Positions 1 to 7,480 of a stretch of DNA of 64,000 bases are shown here, in pieces. Below the pieces are notes generated by a model. That model saw only the letters and a program-made list of their open reading frames with translations, made no database searches and was not told where the DNA came from. Position numbers and translations under genes: made by a program. This DNA is from DASVDE01 sp036381235. Lineage in GTDB: Bacteria; Actinomycetota; Thermoleophilia; Solirubrobacterales; 70-9. Where the stretch lies: NCBI GenBank assembly GCA_036381235.1, contig DASVDE010000027.1, forward strand, positions 5,129 to 69,128. Direction: 5' to 3'. The stretch's first letter is position 1. Each line of letters starts with the position of its first letter.

Positions 1-149
1 CCGGTGACGCGACCGCTGCCGCAGCCGGCGTCGAGGACGGTCTCGTCGCCGCTCAGCTCGAGACGGGCAAGGATCGATTGCGCCCACTCTTCGTGCGGCA
101 GGGAGACGCGCTGGTAGCTGGCCGCGTCCCAGTCGCGCGGCGGCATCAT
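1..149 (-). CDS. SAM-dependent methyltransferase, N-terminal fragment
   Basis: Only the first 49 residues are inside the window; the rest runs off the left edge. The peptide opens MMPPRDWDAASYQRVS and continues into VLDAGCGSGRVTG near residues 38-50, which is motif I (the SAM-binding glycine loop) of class I methyltransferases. The opening with an aromatic-rich WDAxxY segment resembles the trans-aconitate/SAM methyltransferase group, but substrate cannot be told. The start codon overlaps the leuD stop in a TGATG junction, so it is probably translated from the leuC-leuD message. Family is fairly sure; role is unknown. Confidence 0.75.
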   Translation of the reverse strand, partial: MMPPRDWDAASYQRVSLPHEEWAQSILARLELSGDETVLDAGCGSGRVT

Positions 150-712
150 CAAAGCGCCGTCGTCACCGGGCCGCGATCGGCCGCACCGGAGCCCTCGAAG
201 GCGTCGATCGCGGCGGCGTTCTCCAGGGTGATGCCGATGTCGTCGAGGCCGTTCAGCAGGCGGTGCTTGACATCCGGCTCGACCTCGAACTCGAAGACGC
301 CCGCCGCGCAGGTGACGGTTTCGTCATCGACGTCGATCCTCGCCTCACCGGCCTCCGCAACGGCGCGACAGTGCTCCTCGTCGAGGATCGCCGGCAGCAG
401 TCCCACCTTGGTGCAGTTGGAGTAGAAGATGTCGGCGAACGAGGGAGCGATGATCGCTTCGAAGCCGAAGTCCTCCAGCGCCCAGGGCGCGTGCTCGCGC
501 GAGGAGCCGCAGCCGAAGTTGCGCCCGGTGACGAGGATCGGATTGGGCTCCAGTTCGATCTCGCCGTCGCGAATCCAGTCGTAGAAGAGGAACTCGCCGA
601 AGCCGGTCCGCTCGACTCGCTTGAGGAACTGCTTGGGAATGATCTGATCGGTGTCGACGTCGGCTCGGTCGAGTACCGAGACCTTGCCCTCGATCACGTC
701 TATCGGTCGCAT
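149..712 (-). CDS. leuD: 3-isopropylmalate dehydratase small subunit
   Basis: LeuD pairs with LeuC to isomerise 2-isopropylmalate to 3-isopropylmalate in cytosolic leucine synthesis. The 187-residue protein has the family landmarks DTDQIIPKQFLKR (residues about 20-32) and GRNFGCGSSREHAPWAL (about 63-79), the swivel-domain loop carrying substrate-binding residues, followed by the FADIFYSNC segment. Length is normal for bacterial LeuD. The ATG at 712 lies two bases after the leuC stop. The reading frame continues upstream of 712 only as an antisense-like shadow over leuC, so 712 is the start. The stop overlaps the start of a methyltransferase gene. Confidence 0.96.
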   Translation of the reverse strand: MRPIDVIEGKVSVLDRADVDTDQIIPKQFLKRVERTGFGEFLFYDWIRDGEIELEPNPILVTGRNFGCGSSREHAPWALEDFGFEAIIAPSFADIFYSNCTKVGLLPAILDEEHCRAVAEAGEARIDVDDETVTCAAGVFEFEVEPDVKHRLLNGLDDIGITLENAAAIDAFEGSGAADRGPVTTAL

Positions 713-714
713 GG

Positions 715-2100
715 CTACTCCCACTCTCGGATGTCGACGAAATGGCCTTCGATCGCTGCCGCCGCGGCCATCTTGGGGCTGACGAGGTGCGTCCGCCCGC
801 CCTTGCCCTGGCGCCCCTCGAAGTTGCGGTTCGAGGTGGACGCGCAGCGCTCGCCCTCGATCAGGATGTCCGGGTTCATCCCAAGGCACATTGAGCACCC
901 CGCCTCGCGCCACTCGAAGCCGGCGGACCGAAAGACGTCATGCAGTCCCTCTGCCTCGGCATCGGCCTTCACCTGCTGGGAGCCGGGGACGACCATCGCT
1001 CTCACGGTGTTTGCGACCTTGCGGCCGTCGACCATCTCCGCCGCCTCGCGCAGGTCCTCTATCCGCGAGTTGGTGCAGGAGCCGATGAAGACCCGCTCCG
1101 GCGCCACCTCGGTCATCGGCGTGCCTGGCTTCAAGTCCATGTAGGCCAGGGCTCGCTCGGCCGACTCTCGGTCAGCCGGCGACTCCATCGCGGCGGGGTC
1201 GGGAACCGCCTCCGTCACCTCGCAAACCATCCCGGGGTTTGTTCCCCAGGTGACCATCGGCGAGACGCCGGAGGCGTCGATCTCGATTTCGGAGTCGAAG
1301 CTCGCGCCTGCGTCCGTCGGCAGCTCACGCCAGCGCGCGAGGACTGCCTCGAAGTCCGCGGGCGCCGCGGCGCGCCCCTTCACCCACGCGAAGGTCGTCT
1401 CGTCGGGAGCGATCATCCCGGCCCTGCCGCCGCCCTCGATCGTCATGTTGCAGATCGTCATCCGTCCTGGCATCGAGAGCGATTCGACCGCCGACCCGGC
1501 GTACTCGACCGCGTAACCGGCCATGCCACCGGTGCCGAGACGCCCGATCGTGGCGAGGATCAGGTCCTTTGGCGTGACCCCGCGCCCAAGCTCTCCTCCG
1601 TAGGAGATGCGCATCGTCTTCGGCCGTTTCTGCACCAGGCACTGCGTCGCCAGCACGTGCTCCACCTCGGAGGTCCCGATCCCGAATGCCAGCGCTCCGA
1701 AGGCGCCATGGGTGGAGGTATGACTGTCACCACAGACGATCGTCGTCCCCGGCTGGGTCACTCCCAGCTCCGGCCCGATCACGTGCACGATCCCCTGTCG
1801 CTCTGAGCCAAGCGAGTAGACGGGGATGCCGAACTCCTCGCAGTTGCGCTCCAGCGTCTCGACCTGGATCCGCGAGAGCTCGTCGGCGATCAGATGCGCC
1901 GCCTTCGTCCCGTCGGTCGGCACGTTGTGATCGGCGGTCGCGATCGTCTTGTCGGGACGGCGCACGCTGCGCCCGGACAGCCGGAGGCCCTCGAACGCCT
2001 GCGGCGAGGTGACCTCGTGGACGAGGTGAAGGTCGATGTAGATCAGCCCGTCGGAAACCTCGTGGGCATCCCAGATCTTGTCGAACATCGTCTGTGACAT
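715..2100 (-). CDS. leuC: 3-isopropylmalate dehydratase large subunit
   Basis: LeuC is the aconitase-type [4Fe-4S] catalytic subunit of isopropylmalate isomerase. The 461-residue product starts MSQTMFDKIWDAHEV and carries DHNVPT near residue 57, GDSHTSTHGAFG near 124, and three cluster cysteines: C342 in GSCTNSR and C402 and C405 in GCSMCLGMNPD. The ATG at 2100 is preferred to an in-frame ATG at 2142 because it has an AGGAGG about 12 bases upstream and gives the usual family N terminus. It lies two bases before leuD. An 86-bp gap separates it from the regulator upstream on the same strand. Confidence 0.97.
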   Translation of the reverse strand: MSQTMFDKIWDAHEVSDGLIYIDLHLVHEVTSPQAFEGLRLSGRSVRRPDKTIATADHNVPTDGTKAAHLIADELSRIQVETLERNCEEFGIPVYSLGSERQGIVHVIGPELGVTQPGTTIVCGDSHTSTHGAFGALAFGIGTSEVEHVLATQCLVQKRPKTMRISYGGELGRGVTPKDLILATIGRLGTGGMAGYAVEYAGSAVESLSMPGRMTICNMTIEGGGRAGMIAPDETTFAWVKGRAAAPADFEAVLARWRELPTDAGASFDSEIEIDASGVSPMVTWGTNPGMVCEVTEAVPDPAAMESPADRESAERALAYMDLKPGTPMTEVAPERVFIGSCTNSRIEDLREAAEMVDGRKVANTVRAMVVPGSQQVKADAEAEGLHDVFRSAGFEWREAGCSMCLGMNPDILIEGERCASTSNRNFEGRQGKGGRTHLVSPKMAAAAAIEGHFVDIREWE

Positions 2101-2186
2101 GGCCGGGCGCTGCCTCCTCTGCTCTCGTTCGTTCGCGCTCATAATTACCGGAGATCTCGCTCACTCACTCCCGCGTCCGGGGGCAG

Positions 2187-2816
2187 CTAGCTCCTCCTCA
2201 ATCCGGCGGCTATCACGGCGAGGAACCGGGTCGCGCTCTCGCCTTTGTTCTCGAAATGGTGGGGCAGGTCGGCATCGAAGGTGACGCTGTCGCCCGCGCG
2301 CAACTCATAGCGGATTCCGTCGATGACGAGTGCCAGGGTTCCGGTCAGGACCACCGCGGTCTCACGGCTGCCCGGCTCGTGCATCGGCGGGTCCTCACGA
2401 CCACCGGTGGCGGCATCCGGCAGCAGCGTGTGCAGCGAGACATCCGCCCTCTGCCCGGGCAGAGGCGGGGTCAGCTCTTCGAAGCGGTGGCCACCACGCT
2501 CAGAGCGGCGCCGATCCCCGGCGCGGCTGACGGCGACGTGCTGACCTTCGTCGAGGCGCAGCAACTGGGAGAGGGTCAGCTCCAATCCGGCGGCTATCTT
2601 GGCGGCGACGGACAGCGTCGGGCTGGTCTCCCCACGTTCGACCTGGGAGAGCATCGGAGCGCTGACGCCGCAGCGCTCCGCGAGGTCACGCAGCGACAGA
2701 CCCATCGCCTCGCGCAAAGCCCGGATCCGCTCGCCAACCGCGTGAGGGCCCCGGGCCAGAGCGGCCGCTGACGGCAACACGGGACTGGATTTTGGGGCGG
2801 TAGCAGCCGAGGCCAT
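2187..2816 (-). CDS. XRE-family regulator with C-terminal cupin domain
   Basis: The 209-residue protein has a Cro/C1 helix-turn-helix at about residues 28-82 (IRALREAMGLSLRDLAERCG, then SQVERGETSPTLS) and a cupin-2 domain at about 125-205 (HEPGSRETAVVLTG, LRAGDSVTFDADLPHHFEN). This HTH-plus-cupin layout is found in small-ligand-sensing repressors such as the PuuR and SutR type. It is followed by leuC-leuD on the same strand, so it may control them or share their message, but the ligand is unknown. The ATG at 2816 removes a long arginine-rich upstream extension. A perfect inverted repeat lies 10 bases upstream of the start and suggests autoregulation. Confidence 0.88.
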   Translation of the reverse strand: MASAATAPKSSPVLPSAAALARGPHAVGERIRALREAMGLSLRDLAERCGVSAPMLSQVERGETSPTLSVAAKIAAGLELTLSQLLRLDEGQHVAVSRAGDRRRSERGGHRFEELTPPLPGQRADVSLHTLLPDAATGGREDPPMHEPGSRETAVVLTGTLALVIDGIRYELRAGDSVTFDADLPHHFENKGESATRFLAVIAAGLRRS

Positions 2817-2825
2817 ATTTGGCTG

Positions 2826-2847
2826 TACGTTATCACATACAAACGTA
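2826..2847. promoter_or_regulatory. candidate operator of the XRE-cupin gene
   Basis: Perfect 6-bp arms TACGTT (2826-2831) and AACGTA (2842-2847) are separated by 10 bp, so the half-site centres are 16 bp apart. The site overlaps a possible minus-strand promoter (CAGACA, 18-bp gap, GATAAC) and lies 10 bp upstream of the regulator's ATG, in an AT-rich patch. The intergenic region also serves the divergent CAP gene. Function is inferred from position and symmetry. Confidence 0.45.
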
Positions 2848-2921
2848 ATCGCTGTCTGTGCGCGAGAAATTGGGGATCGAGATGCGTACCGTCGCAAACA
2901 GCGCTTAAGGTGCCACCCTTC

Positions 2922-3491
2922 ATGAGCAGGGGGACGCCAAACGCTCTTACGCGCTTCATATTCTTCTGTGCGCTCGCAGCGACGATCGTCGTCGCGGCAC
3001 CCGCTGCCGCCTCCCCCAACCGACCTTGCTATGGGGCGAATCGCGCGCCGGCCGAAGCCACCTACCACCAGCTGCGCACTTCGCTTCTATGCCTCATCAA
3101 CCGCGCCCGCGAGCGCCGCGGCATCCAGTCGCTGCGCTTCAGCCCGGAGCTGCGCCGCTCCGCCACAGGCCATTCCTGGGACATGGTCCGCAACGGCTAC
3201 TTCTCCCATTACGGATCGAGCGGCAGCGACCTCACCGTTCGCGTCGCCCACGCCGGCTACCTGGCCCGCGCCAACGCCTATTTGGTCGGCGAGAACATCG
3301 GCGGCGGACCCGGTCGGCAATTCGGCTCTCCCGCCGCCGTCTTTCGCTCATGGATGCACAGCCCCGGGCACCGCGACAACTTGCTCAGCTCCCGCTTCCG
3401 CGATGTCGGAGTCGGCGTTGCTCGCGGATACCCAAACGGCGGCGGGTCGAGCGCGGCAACCTTCACGCTCGACCTCGGCACTCGACACTAG
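2922..3491 (+). CDS. secreted CAP/SCP-domain protein (YkwD-like)
   Basis: The 189-residue product has a hydrophobic signal segment at about residues 9-30 (FIFFCALAATIVVAAPAAA) and then a CAP domain. Family landmarks are LINRARERRGI, FSHYGSSG, GENIGGG and WMHSPGHRDNLLS; the His and Glu residues in these motifs form the CAP cavity. Bacterial YkwD-type proteins are extracellular and of uncertain function. The ATG at 2922 has AAGGTG 9 bases upstream; a GTG at 2910 in the same frame overlaps that ribosome site and is less likely. Convergent with leuA, leaving 19 bp between stops. Confidence 0.9.
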   Translation: MSRGTPNALTRFIFFCALAATIVVAAPAAASPNRPCYGANRAPAEATYHQLRTSLLCLINRARERRGIQSLRFSPELRRSATGHSWDMVRNGYFSHYGSSGSDLTVRVAHAGYLARANAYLVGENIGGGPGRQFGSPAAVFRSWMHSPGHRDNLLSSRFRDVGVGVARGYPNGGGSSAATFTLDLGTRH

Positions 3492-3510
3492 TGACGTCAA
3501 ACGGGCGGCG

Positions 3511-5097
3511 CTAAGGGCCTGGAGTGCGCTCCACCGCCGCCTCGGCGGTTGCGGCCTCGGCCTCGCGGATGGCCGCCCCCTCCAGGGCATTGGAGAGAGC
3601 ACGCACATAAGCGCGCGCCGATGCCTCGAGGATGTCGGTGGCGACTCCCTGCCCGGTTGCCAACCGACCGGCGGTGCGAAGCATCACCGTCACCTGACCG
3701 AGGGCGTCCTCGCCGCCGGTAACCGCCTCAACGGCATACTGGCGCAGCTCGCACTCGGTTCCGGTGGCTTTCTGGATGGCGTGGAAGATCGCGTCGACCG
3801 GCCCATCGCCGCTCGCCTCGCCGCTCGCCTCCTCGCCTGAGGGCATCGTCACCGCAACCTTCGCCAACGGCTCCCGACGGGAACCCGCCTCGACCTCGAA
3901 CCAGGCCAGCTCGTGGGCGTCGGCGCGCTCACGCATCTCATCGGAGACGAGCGCCTCCAGATCGAGGGCCGTCACCTGCTTCTTGCGGTCTGCGACCTCC
4001 TTGAAGCGTTTGAAGGCGGCGTTCAGGGCATTGCCCTCGACCTTGAAGCCGAGCTGCTCCAGGGCGTCGCGCAGAGCGTGGCGCCCTGAATGCTTGCCCA
4101 GCACGATCGAGTTCGACTCCAGCCCGACTTCGGTCGCATCCATGATCTCGTAGGTGGTGCGCTCCTTCAGCACGCCGTCCTGATGGATGCCGGACTCGTG
4201 CGCGAAGGCATTGCGCCCCACCACCGCCTTGTTCGGCTGAATCGGATAGCCGGTGAGCCGGGAGACCATGCGGCTGGTGCGAGCCAGCTCGCGGGTGTTG
4301 ACGCCGGTTGTCAAGCCGTGCGCGTCCTCACGGGTGCGGACCAGCATCACGATCTCCTCCAACGAGCAGTTGCCGGCTCGCTCGCCGATCCCGTTGACGG
4401 CGCACTCGACCTGGCGGGCGCCCGCCAAGACTCCGGCGTAGGAGTTGGCGACCGCCAAGCCCAGGTCGTCGTGACAATGGACCGAGGTCTCCACCTCGCG
4501 CAGGCCAGGAACCAGCTCGTAGAGGCGGCGGAAGTACTCGGCGTACTCCTCGGGCGTCGTGTAGCCGACCGTGTCGGGGATGTTGACGACGGTCGCCCCC
4601 TCCTCCACCGCGATCGCGCAGACCTCGGCAGTGAACTCGACGTCGGCCCGGGTCGCGTCCATCGGTGAGAACTCGACGTCCTCGCAGTAGGACTTCGCCA
4701 GCGCGACCGCGGCCCGGGCCTGGCCCTTGACGTCCTCGCGATCGGTCTGCAGTTGATGCTCGATATGGATGTCGGATGTCGAGATGAAGGTGTGGATTCG
4801 GGGGCGCTGCGAATCCTTGATCGCTCCCCACGCCGCATCGATGTCGGCCTTGTGGGTGCGGGCCAACCCGCAGATCGTCGGCCCCTCTACCTGGCGGGCG
4901 ATCTCCTGAACCGCCTCGAAGTCACCGGGTGAGGTGATCGGGAAACCGGCCTCGATTACATCTACGCCGAGCCGGGCGAGCTGCTGGGCGATCTCCACCT
5001 TCTCCGCGGTGTTCAGGGAAATTCCAGGCGACTGCTCGCCATCCCTCAGTGTGGTGTCGAATATGTGGACGCGGTTGGCGTCAGATGCGGGTCCCAC
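3511..5097 (-). CDS. leuA: 2-isopropylmalate synthase
   Basis: LeuA condenses acetyl-CoA with 2-oxoisovalerate, the committed step of leucine synthesis. The 528-residue enzyme has the HMGL-like TIM barrel (FDTTLRDGEQSPG at residues 13-25, metal ligands in SVHCHDDLGLAV near 206, NGIGERAGN near 235, HESGIHQDG near 295) and a C-terminal LeuA regulatory domain (about 385-505) that normally binds leucine. The start is GTG at 5097, with AAGGAGGAGG five bases upstream. The preceding leader encodes a Leu-rich peptide, so both feedback inhibition and attenuation are likely. leuC and leuD lie about 1.4 kb downstream on the same strand, separated by the divergent CAP gene and a regulator. Confidence 0.97.
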   Translation of the reverse strand: MGPASDANRVHIFDTTLRDGEQSPGISLNTAEKVEIAQQLARLGVDVIEAGFPITSPGDFEAVQEIARQVEGPTICGLARTHKADIDAAWGAIKDSQRPRIHTFISTSDIHIEHQLQTDREDVKGQARAAVALAKSYCEDVEFSPMDATRADVEFTAEVCAIAVEEGATVVNIPDTVGYTTPEEYAEYFRRLYELVPGLREVETSVHCHDDLGLAVANSYAGVLAGARQVECAVNGIGERAGNCSLEEIVMLVRTREDAHGLTTGVNTRELARTSRMVSRLTGYPIQPNKAVVGRNAFAHESGIHQDGVLKERTTYEIMDATEVGLESNSIVLGKHSGRHALRDALEQLGFKVEGNALNAAFKRFKEVADRKKQVTALDLEALVSDEMRERADAHELAWFEVEAGSRREPLAKVAVTMPSGEEASGEASGDGPVDAIFHAIQKATGTECELRQYAVEAVTGGEDALGQVTVMLRTAGRLATGQGVATDILEASARAYVRALSNALEGAAIREAEAATAEAAVERTPGP

Positions 5098-5140
5098 TGG
5101 ACCTCCTCCTTCTCTGCTTCGCTTGAATGACCTTTGTATC

Positions 5141-5224
5141 GCGCGGCTGTCGCGCCGCTCAGCGCTATTCCCCCCGAAGGGGGAGGAGAAGGAGAAGCGC
5201 CAGGCTGTCGAGCCGCTGCGTCAT
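5141..5224 (-). promoter_or_regulatory. leuA leader, probable leucine attenuator
   Basis: This leader lies between the RTX gene and leuA. It contains a Leu-rich micro-ORF (5165-5224), a 5-bp C/G stem closed by a TTCG tetraloop (5170-5183) at the end of that ORF, and two near-identical 14-nt segments differing at one position (5203-5216 before the Leu codons and 5145-5158 after the ORF stop). Each segment can fold on itself (GGCT/AGCC and GCGGC/GCCGC), so they could also pair alternately. No U-run follows the hairpins, so translational control or a non-U terminator is as possible as classical transcription attenuation. Confidence 0.65.
5165..5224 (-). CDS. leuL: leucine-rich leader peptide of leuA
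   Basis: An ATG at 5224 opens a 19-codon frame ending in TAG at 5165: MTQRLDSLALLLLLPLRGE. Eight of 19 residues are leucine, including a run of five (CTT CTC CTT CTC CTC). This is the hallmark of leader peptides that sense charged Leu-tRNA. Its stop lies 67 bases upstream of the leuA GTG. A stable TTCG-capped hairpin begins inside its last codons, where a ribosome stalled on the Leu run would affect folding. The ribosome site is weak (GGGCGAG). The composition could arise by chance in GC-rich DNA, but the position directly before leuA makes that unlikely. Confidence 0.7.
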   Translation of the reverse strand: MTQRLDSLALLLLLPLRGE

Positions 5225-5285
5225 TCGCTCGCCCGAGCTTAGCGTAGGCTGCGCGCCTCGCCAAGCCGGATCAGCCCACACCCGG

Positions 5286-5843
5286 TCAGCCGATCTTCTG
5301 CCGCACGTGGTTCTTTTCATGGCCGGGTATCAGCGTGTCCTCCCCCGGGCCGCCGTAGAGCACGTCTCTCCCCGGGCCGCCGATCAGCTTGTCGTCGCCA
5401 AAGCCGCCGGTAAGGAAGTCCGCCCCGCTGCCCCCTGAGACCAGATCCTTTCCCGGGCCGCCGATCAGTTTGTCGTCGCCGTTCCCGCCCACCAGAATGT
5501 CCCTGCCGTACCCACCTCTCATGATGAATGGGACCGGCACCGATTTGGCGACCGTGATCTTGTCGTTACCGCCGCTGGCGTTGACTTCGAAGCTGGCGAC
5601 CACACCGGCCTGGCAGATCAATTCGGTCGGGGTGTCGGGCGGGTTGGTACAGACAGCACCTCCCACCTCGAGGGGAACGATCGAGTCGATCACGTAGCTG
5701 CTCCCGTCCGGGCTCAACCTGACAGTGATCATGTTCTCCTCCGCGCCCCCGGCGAGCAGGATGTTGATCGACGGCTCGGCGGTCGCGGGCGCAGGCGCCT
5801 GCATCGCACAGACCAGGAATGCGGCTATCGCAAGTCGCTTCAT
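5286..5843 (-). CDS. secreted protein with RTX-type calcium-binding repeats
   Basis: The 185-residue product has a signal peptide (residues 1-22, MKRLAIAAFLVCAMQAPAPA) and a C-terminal half made of about seven glycine/aspartate-rich nonapeptides such as GGNGDDKLIGG, GGSGADFLTGG and GGPGRDVLYGG. These form a parallel beta roll that binds calcium. The region before the repeats has two cysteines (CTNPP and CQAG) that may form a disulfide. No catalytic domain is present, so there is no reason to call it a toxin. It lies between serA and the leuA leader on the same strand. Confidence 0.82.
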   Translation of the reverse strand: MKRLAIAAFLVCAMQAPAPATAEPSINILLAGGAEENMITVRLSPDGSSYVIDSIVPLEVGGAVCTNPPDTPTELICQAGVVASFEVNASGGNDKITVAKSVPVPFIMRGGYGRDILVGGNGDDKLIGGPGKDLVSGGSGADFLTGGFGDDKLIGGPGRDVLYGGPGEDTLIPGHEKNHVRQKIG

Positions 5844-5899
5844 CTAAAGGGGGAACAACGCGATCTTGTCGACGTTGCGGAGAACCCCACCCATCGTGC

Positions 5900-7480
5900 C
5901 TAGAGGTCGACGGAGCGACCGACCGAGAAGCCATCGAGCTGAAGGATCTTCTCGATTGTCTCCCGTCGCACCGGTGCATCGGTGGTCAGTGCCATCACCG
6001 CCCGCTCACCGTCCGCTTCCGCGCCGACCGCCGCAGAGATGATGTTGACCCCCTCCTGGCCGAACATCGTCCCGACCCTGCCGATCATCCCCGGCTGGTC
6101 GGCATAGCGGAAGACCGCGAGGTGCTCAGCGAACGGGAGGTAGAAGCTCTCACCCCAAACCGACACCAGGTAGGGCTCGTTGCGCGGCCCGACCCCGGTA
6201 CCCGCCACCTCGACCTCCTCGCTCCCCGAGCCCAATCGCACGGTCACGAGTTCGGTGAAGTCCTCAGAGCCGGTGTCCTTGGTCTCGATCAGCTCTATCC
6301 CCCGCTCTTCGGCCATCTGCGGGGCATTGACGAGATTGACCGGCTCCTCGGTGTGCCCGGAGAGGATGCCGACCAAGACGGCGATCCCCAGCAGGCGCGT
6401 GTCATGCGCGGCGATGCGGCCGCGGAACTCGGCGGTGACTCGGTCGACCGCGCCGTCGCCCAGGCCTTGGGCAAGGCGGCCGAGCTTCTCGCAAAGCGGG
6501 ACGAAGGGCGCCAGCGCCTCCATCTCCTCTGGACGGACGGCGGCGATGTTGACCGCGTTGGTGACCACTCCCCCGGTGAGGGCGGCTGTCACCTGCTCCG
6601 CGGTGACGACGCCGGCGCGATCCTGGGCCTCGGCCGTCGATGCGCCCAGGTGAGGCGTCGCGACGACGTTCCCGCGGGCGAAGATCGGATGCTCGGTGAA
6701 GGGCTCCGACGGGAAGACGTCGAGCGCAGCGCCACCGACCTTCCCGGACTCCAAGCCCGCGTCCAGCGCGTCGAGGTCGATCAGCTCGCCGCGCGCGCAG
6801 TTGACGATCCGCACGCCTTCGATCATCGCGTCGATCGCCCCCGCGTCGATCAGGCCAACCGTGTCCGGCGTCTTGGGAACGTGCAGGGTGATGACGTCGG
6901 CCCGCCCGTAGAGATCCTCGAGGCTGGTCGCGCCCTCGACGCCCAGCTCGCGGAAACGCTCGGCGGAGACGAACTTGTCGAAAGCGATCACGTCCATCTC
7001 GAAGCCCTGCGCCCGCTTGGCGACCAGCTGGCCGATCCGGCCGAAGCCGACCACGCCCAACGTCTTGCCGTACAGCTCGGCTCCCTTGAATCTGGAGCGC
7101 TCCCAGCGGCCGTCTATCAGTGAGGCATGGGCCTGCGGGACGTTGCGACAGAGGGCCAGCATCAGCGCCAGCGTGTGCTCGGCGGCGGCGACCGAGTTCG
7201 ACTCCGGGGCGTTGGCGACGATGATGCCGCGGCGCGTCGCGGCCGCGATATCGACGTTGTCGACCCCGGTGCCGGCTCGTCCGATCGCCTTCAGCCGCTC
7301 CGCGCGCTCGATCAGCTCCGCGGTCATCTTCGTCGCCGAGCGGATCAGGATCGCGTCGTAGGCGCCAATCGATTCGCGAAGCTCGTCATCCGACATCTCC
7401 AGCCCGAGGTCGACGTCGAAGTTGCGACGCAGCAGTTCCACCCCCAAGTCGGCGATCTTCTCCTTGACCAGGACCTTCAT
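5900..7480 (-). CDS. serA: D-3-phosphoglycerate dehydrogenase
   Basis: SerA oxidises 3-phosphoglycerate with NAD in the first step of serine synthesis. The 526-residue protein is the long, actinobacterial-type form: substrate and nucleotide domains at about 1-310 (VGFGRIG near 147, VNCARGEL with the catalytic Arg, TPHLGAST with the catalytic His), an intervening allosteric domain at about 315-450, and a C-terminal ACT domain (FRYADQPGMIGRVGTMFG) that binds serine. The ATG at 7480 overlaps the serC stop (ATGA), which fixes the start and implies coupling. No second enzyme of the pathway other than serC lies in the window. Confidence 0.97.
   Translation of the reverse strand: MKVLVKEKIADLGVELLRRNFDVDLGLEMSDDELRESIGAYDAILIRSATKMTAELIERAERLKAIGRAGTGVDNVDIAAATRRGIIVANAPESNSVAAAEHTLALMLALCRNVPQAHASLIDGRWERSRFKGAELYGKTLGVVGFGRIGQLVAKRAQGFEMDVIAFDKFVSAERFRELGVEGATSLEDLYGRADVITLHVPKTPDTVGLIDAGAIDAMIEGVRIVNCARGELIDLDALDAGLESGKVGGAALDVFPSEPFTEHPIFARGNVVATPHLGASTAEAQDRAGVVTAEQVTAALTGGVVTNAVNIAAVRPEEMEALAPFVPLCEKLGRLAQGLGDGAVDRVTAEFRGRIAAHDTRLLGIAVLVGILSGHTEEPVNLVNAPQMAEERGIELIETKDTGSEDFTELVTVRLGSGSEEVEVAGTGVGPRNEPYLVSVWGESFYLPFAEHLAVFRYADQPGMIGRVGTMFGQEGVNIISAAVGAEADGERAVMALTTDAPVRRETIEKILQLDGFSVGRSVDL

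Noticed and set aside
5170..5183. Intrinsic terminator in the leuA leader
   Set aside because: The C5/G5 stem with a TTCG loop is stable but is followed by AATAGCGCT rather than a T-run, so a classical intrinsic terminator is not supported.
5046..5264. 72-codon minus-strand frame across the leuA leader
   Set aside because: It overlaps the leuA ribosome site and start in another frame and has no conserved look. The 19-codon Leu-rich frame explains this region better.
5286..5843. RTX toxin
   Set aside because: There are calcium-binding nonapeptides but no pore-forming or enzymatic domain, it has an N-terminal signal peptide, and no type I exporter genes adjoin it.
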